DNA of 44,478 nucleotides. Source: Ramazzottius varieornatus (taxonomy: Eukaryota > Tardigrada > Eutardigrada > Parachela > Ramazzottiidae). The translations under genes were made by a program, and so were the position numbers. Below are positions 40,416 through 44,478 of this stretch, one piece after another. Every line of letters starts with the position of its first letter. The first letter of the stretch is position 1. The stretch spans positions 116,973 to 161,450 of the forward strand of contig BDGG01000012.1 in assembly GCA_001949185.1 (NCBI GenBank), written 5' to 3'. Under the pieces are notes generated by a model. It was not told where the DNA came from. It was given only the letters and a program-made list of their open reading frames with translations, and did no database searches.

Positions 40416-41774
40416 TACAAAAATTTCCCACAATTTACCTCGTCATGCTTTGCCTCCAAGAAACCATGGTCCACTTCTGTAAAAGAGACCAGAAAGTAGC
40501 CGCAAGAAAAAGCGAGAATTTTGTCGCTAACTGTTTGTAAATTTTCGAGTCAGCGTTGGTGAAGTAAGCATCAAATCGATCAGTCCATCTAGTAGCTTTT
40601 TACATCATCCAAAATTCTTGTAATCATCTCTCTGCTCTAGGCGAAATGCAGTGAACTTACCGTGGATTACTGGAGCTTCGCAAATTTGTTGGAACTTCAC
40701 CAGAATCCGCCTGCCATAATTCGGAAATAAATTAATATCACGAACTAAACTTAGCGATGTCTGTCTACACTGGAAATTGAATTAACCGAGGGATCGCCAT
40801 CAGATGAAGAAATGAGACGTCACAACAAATCAGACATATGCTTGTCAAAGATTTTCTGATCATCACGGAAGAGCGTTCCTTCGTTCAAGAACAAGCTTCT
40901 GAAACAAAGCGAGACTTACTGCGGACGGTGCCCTAGTTGAAACTTGGAGAGGAAGTGGGATACGTCATCCTGCGCAACCAAGCCGCTCCTGAAAATAATC
41001 GATTCAGTTCTGTTTCTGATCCAGCAAAATCAAGAAACTTTTTTCTAGGATGGTCTTTTCAGTCAAGCTTGTCGTCACTTTCTATCGGACAATGTGATTT
41101 CATTTGAGCATCATTAAAAAGCAACCGAACAAAAAGTCCAGCCGAATAACTGCATGATTCTTACGTATGCGGTTTGCTCTGTCAATATTCATCTCTCGCG
41201 GCTATCCAGACCTAGAAATCAACATAAGTAAGAGCTTTACAGAATTGAAGGTCACATTGAGAGCTGCCGAAAGGGTTCTGGAGAGTGGTTCAGTGAAACT
41301 AATCATCAAGAAGGCAGAAAACTGACTGTCAGACGAACGAGACAAACTCATCAACACCGGCAACCTCTCAAGAACCCGGTCGCTAATTCTAGTCTAGCAT
41401 ACAACAGATTTCCCTTACCAATTTCCGGCGAGGTCGTATTGTATCTCCTGCAAAGCCTCCAGCTGGACCTGAGAAGTGAAAGGCACAGTTACTCGTACAT
41501 AAAGTAAAAATGGGGCCGGTTGCGCAACCGTCTTTCTCAAGCGAAATGTCGGTTAGGAGGATCACGAATCCGGCAGCAATCAGATTGAGATTAGTTTGTC
41601 CTCAATGTTTCTTTGGAACAGGTCTGTGTTGATCATCATGCGCTGCCGGATCTCTCCTCGACGACGAAAGCAATCTCGTATGTCGCAGCTTACCTTCGTC
41701 AGGCTGTCGTCGTGATGCAGCATTCCTTTCTCCGTTTCCTGCGCTTCTCGTCAAGCTGGGACGTGGAGAACAAC

Positions 41775-42297
41775 CTGAAATAGACAGCATGTACGCGTAC
41801 TACGCGTATGTTCTCAAGCGAGACCACAAGTTTTGAAGAGCCAAAGTCTGCGGAGAAGAAAACTGGAAAACTGGAAAACTGGAAATGCCGATTTGGCTCA
41901 CTTGGGCCGGGACGACTGGAAAATTTTTCAGCCGTTCGGCCGTTCCGATTTCAGTTTCAAATCTCAAGAATACGGAACAATAAGAACGTTCAGAACAGTC
42001 AGCTGAGTAAGAGAAAGCGCATGATGCTTTGATTGCCCAGTCTGTTGATTGACTGGAACTGAAATTTTGATCTGGCGTTTCCTGAGCTGTTCATTTTTTG
42101 AGTTTTAAATTTTCCATAATTTTTGTCTTCCCCCAAAAACCATCCTTCCTGCGCCGTTACTCGCTCGACTCCAGATATTATTGGTTAAGTGGTGCATTTG
42201 AGCAACAGCCGTGACAGGTTGCGTGCGTAGCAGGGTTCGCTCTTCGTATTTTGCAGGTTGAGTGTTTGCGATCGGAGCTACCATCTGATTCCTCAGC
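41775..42297. promoter_or_regulatory. Spacer between the array and NDUFB9
   Basis: It presumably holds the NDUFB9 promoter and 5' UTR. The start of the minus-strand transcript, if real, would also lie here; no clear initiator exon was found. CTGGAAAA repeats near 41860-41885 are simple. Confidence 0.4.
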
Positions 42298-43130
42298 ATG
42301 ACCACCAACTACCTAACCACCCGTGCCATCTCCCATCGCGAGCAAGTCTGCGCACTGTACAAGAAAGCCGTCCGTACCATGGAAGCTTATTGGGTTATAC
42401 GGTAAGTCAATGTCCAGCCGCAATATAGCTGCTTACTGGGAGCAGCAAAGTCAACGTGATATTCTCGTTGTTTTGCTGCAGACATACGAATTTCCTTCGT
42501 GATTCCGAGTGTTGCAGAGCTAAAACGGTTTGTGCTTGCAGGGCGGATGTGCGGTATCAAGCGGTCATGATGCGACATCGCTTCGACCAGAACAAGGACA
42601 TCAAAGATATGCGAATTGCTGTGAAGCTGCTGAGAGACGGAGAGGAAGAGCTCTTCATGAACCAGCATCCCATACCGTTTCAATGTCAGAAAATTCCATC
42701 TTCTTACGCTTTTTTCTGAAGCTGAGATGTTCCTTTAAAGCGCGAAACTTGCTGCTTTATTCCAGACCAATATTCTCCCGGTGGTTCGGCTTACGGCCGA
42801 GTGCCCTACAAACCAGACTGGGTACGATTATTTCCCAAAAAATTCCATTTCCGCCCTTAAATCTGAAAGCTTCATTTGGATTATGATTGTATTCTAACGT
42901 TTTAGCTGGTGGACAGCTGGCATCCACTCGAGAAGGCTTCCTATCCCAAATACTTTGCTCAAAGAGAAAAGAGGAAGGATGAATGGGTCAAGTACTGGGA
43001 GGATCATTACAACAAGGGCCAGAAGTTCGACGATCATGAACCTGAGTGGCATGGGAACTGGGATGAGAAACTTCCTGGTGAGAAAGTCGGATTAGATCCC
43101 CACAAGAAAGTCAAACCGCATCATCATTAA
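42298..43130 (+). CDS. NDUFB9: NADH dehydrogenase 1 beta subcomplex subunit 9 (LYR protein), 175 aa
   Basis: Accessory subunit of mitochondrial respiratory complex I. Exons 42298-42401, 42542-42684, 42766-42821 and 42906-43130 join in one frame. The N-terminal LYR-type motif reads CALYKKAVRTME, and the family match continues through RYQAVMMRHRFDQNKDIKDM, NQHPIPF and QYSPGGSAYGRVPYKPDW. DSWHPLEKASYPKYFAQREK is close to the vertebrate DDWHPSEKAMYP motif. The length of 175 aa is like the 179 aa of vertebrates. A His-rich C-terminus (VKPHHH) ends the protein. As in other family members, there is no cleavable presequence. Confidence 0.93.
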
Positions 43131-43463
43131 TCCAAACGACATCTACCAACTGTGTATAAATCAGCAAGTATGTCTTATCACTGTGATTAGTCTAGTTTAA
43201 TCGCATGTTTTCAAAGCGGAATTGGCTGTGAAAAGACGGAAATTTATTCTTTAATATTATAGCCAAGCTTGAAGTTTGCTGTGTACTTTGCCGTTGAAGA
43301 ACATAAACTTCCAACTGATGAGTTTCGTTCGGACAAGTAATAGGAGCCTTTTCGGATTCGACGCTTCACACGAAGGTCGATGGATGTCGAGTACTGTAAC
43401 ACATTCTCGGACAGTTTTCTATCATATCACAGAAAGATTACGGTGAACTGCAACTGCTTGATC
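43131..43463. other. Convergent spacer NDUFB9 / PSME3IP1
   Basis: Two 3' UTRs facing each other. No feature beyond AT-rich stretches is seen. Confidence 0.4.
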
Positions 43464-44319
43464 TTATTCCGAATCTGAACTGCTGCCATATCCCGACATC
43501 GCAGTCGGGGTTATCCGGGGGCCCGGCTGTTTGCTGTCGGGCTCTGCTTGAGTCGGACCGCTGCCGTCTTTGGCGAGAACCTCGGGGCTAGTGGTTTCCT
43601 CATCGGTCGAACTCGGTCTGACAATAGCATCCATGGGTCAGCAACAACACGCACCCATAAATGAAAACTACTGTAGCTGCTTCCAACATAATCGTTACTG
43701 TACGAGTACCTCTTGAGGCGAACTGCCGAAGCTAAAAGTTCCTTCTGCGACTTCTTCTTAGGAAGGTCCGCTGTCACGGAAGTGCTCGGAGGATCCTTTC
43801 TTTTGCCGGCTACTGATGAACTCGCTACGGAAGAGCCAGAGGGTATCGAACTGGACTGAAGGATCGCTGCTTTCTCCTATCGGGAAGGAAAGAAACTTGC
43901 GAACAATTCAACTTTGAACGTACAGGTTCCCATTCGGCTTTTGACTTTATATGATACCTTAAATTCCCGCAAAGCTGCCTTTTCTTCCGCTATTTTATCG
44001 CGCTCCATCTTCGTGTAGATGTCGTCTAACTAGCATACAGACATATCATTGTAATTAAAGTTCTAAACGTCCCATGAACTTAAAGTTTGTCCCACCTGAT
44101 CAAGGAACTCCACTTCGTCGTGTTCAAGGCCGCGCACGAAGTTTTCTGCAAAACAAAAGCTTATGCATGGCAGTTTATCACGGTGAGGTACGATTCAGCG
44201 GATCGAAGTGGCTCACTTACTCATTTTCTTCGCTTCGTCCTTCTCTTCCTGCTCCAGTGCCTTCTTTGCCTGCAAGCGATCGTATAAAGTCCTGTTGTCG
44301 ACGGGTACTTCTGGCGCTT
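43464..44319 (-). CDS. PSME3IP1: PSME3IP1 (NIP30/FAM192A), N-terminal part outside the window
   Basis: Nuclear PA28gamma-interacting protein that stabilises the PA28gamma-20S proteasome complex. Minus-strand exons in order: 44221-44319, 44096-44145, 43958-44029, 43710-43876 and 43464-43617, all phase-compatible. Visible motifs are NRTLYDRLQAKK, the family signature NFVRGLEHDEVEFLDQ, a coiled coil (MERDKIAEEKAALREF), the basic KKKSQKELLASAVRLK and the terminal GYGSSSDSE, which resembles the PA28gamma-binding end of vertebrate PSME3IP1. The first coding exon(s) lie beyond 44319, most likely past the window end. Convergent with NDUFB9. Confidence 0.85.
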
Positions 44320-44478
44320 CTGCAAAGGGAGCGGGCTTAGAGTCTTAGACTAACGTACTTTACAAGGGTCACAGAAACCTGATATTGCTTTCATATTATT
44401 TTCGAAAAGCACGCTACCGGATATGGGAGCTTTGGTCTTTAGTCTTTACGCATTATTACCACTGCCGAAGTATTGTTG
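44320..44478. other. Intron or upstream sequence of PSME3IP1
   Basis: No further exon of the minus-strand gene is recognisable in the last 159 bases. Confidence 0.4.

Larger units (their letters stand above)
36814..41774 (-). other. Array of about 21 short exon-like segments, about 245-bp spacing
   Basis: On the minus strand, short segments are bounded by a strong acceptor (often GTGTTTTTGCAG) and a GTAAG or GTGAG donor. In plus coordinates: 41694-41774, 41419-41447, 41165-41211, 40920-40988, 40661-40710, 40439-40476, 40095-40139, 39853-39895, 39604-39660, 39368-39416, 39127-39174, 38897-38946, 38685-38721 (weak), 38416-38481, 38211-38251, 37985-38039, 37763-37810, 37514-37561, 37277-37320, 37030-37080 and 36814-36861. 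Most have one open frame (for example KGTVSAFVRWTGVDEQDLN at 39604). However, phases do not chain, and 41165-41211 and 37514-37561 have stops in all frames. It could be a spliced non-coding RNA, a decaying gene or a wrongly parsed coding gene. Confidence 0.5.

Noticed and set aside
36814-41774. Array read as collagen or as a CRISPR-like repeat
   Set aside because: The exon sizes (45-54 nt) recall collagen, but translations lack Gly-X-Y. The 245-bp spacing and lack of identical short repeats exclude CRISPR.

Overview
The window is nuclear DNA of an invertebrate animal. Evidence: GT-AG introns in almost every gene, metazoan tetraspanins, YY1, TFG, a receptor guanylate cyclase relative, a TARBP2/PRKRA-type dsRNA-binding protein, and nuclear-encoded mitochondrial proteins. 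The genome is compact: many introns are 60-90 nt and intergenic gaps are often under 1 kb. I lean towards a small ecdysozoan such as a tardigrade, but that is inference; nothing in the sequence fixes the species. There is one 50-base assembly gap (18013-18062).

Layout. 1-2.1 kb: a TGTAA repeat, two nested TA-flanked MITEs and the last exons of an unrecognised gene (+). 2.8-7.0 kb: two tetraspanin genes in tandem (+). 7.0-7.9 kb: PEX12 (-). 8.3-10.6 kb: YY1/pleiohomeotic (+). 11.4-13.7 kb: TFG (+). 14.5-15.6 kb: mitochondrial ribosomal protein L50 (+). 15.9 kb: tRNA-Pro(AGG) (-). 16.8-17.8 kb: mitochondrial ferredoxin (-), head-to-head with OSGEPL1 (+, 18.3-19.7 kb). 19.9-22.6 kb: a WSD1-type O-acyltransferase (+). 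22.9-24.4 kb: a THAP-domain protein (-). 25.1-26.5 kb: an ELM2-SANT-zinc finger corepressor (+). 27.0-31.6 kb: a receptor guanylate cyclase-like gene with a degenerate cyclase domain (+). 31.7-33.8 kb: RPUSD2 (-). 34.5-36.4 kb: a three-dsRBD protein (+). 36.8-41.8 kb: a peculiar array of about 21 short exon-like segments (-). 42.3-43.1 kb: NDUFB9 (+). 43.5-44.3 kb: PSME3IP1/NIP30, 5' part beyond the window (-).

The genes are ordinary housekeeping neighbours, not a pathway, although five of them (MRPL50, ferredoxin, OSGEPL1, NDUFB9 and possibly RPUSD2) act in mitochondria. The most unusual structure is the minus-strand array at 36.8-41.8 kb. Segments of about 50 nt, each with a strong 3' splice site and donor, recur about every 245 bp, yet I could not join them into one reading frame and two have stops in all frames. 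This may be a spliced non-coding RNA or a decayed gene, partly built by tandem duplication.

The second notable signal is a palindromic MITE family (core CAAGTGGCGCACG and its complement). I found it at twelve loci, all of them intronic, including one in the array. Comparing the two tetraspanins shows it entering pre-existing short introns. Also notable: both metal-binding aspartates are missing from the cyclase-like receptor, the wax synthase-like enzyme has a catalytic His replaced by Gln, and two inferred introns are only 38-40 nt.
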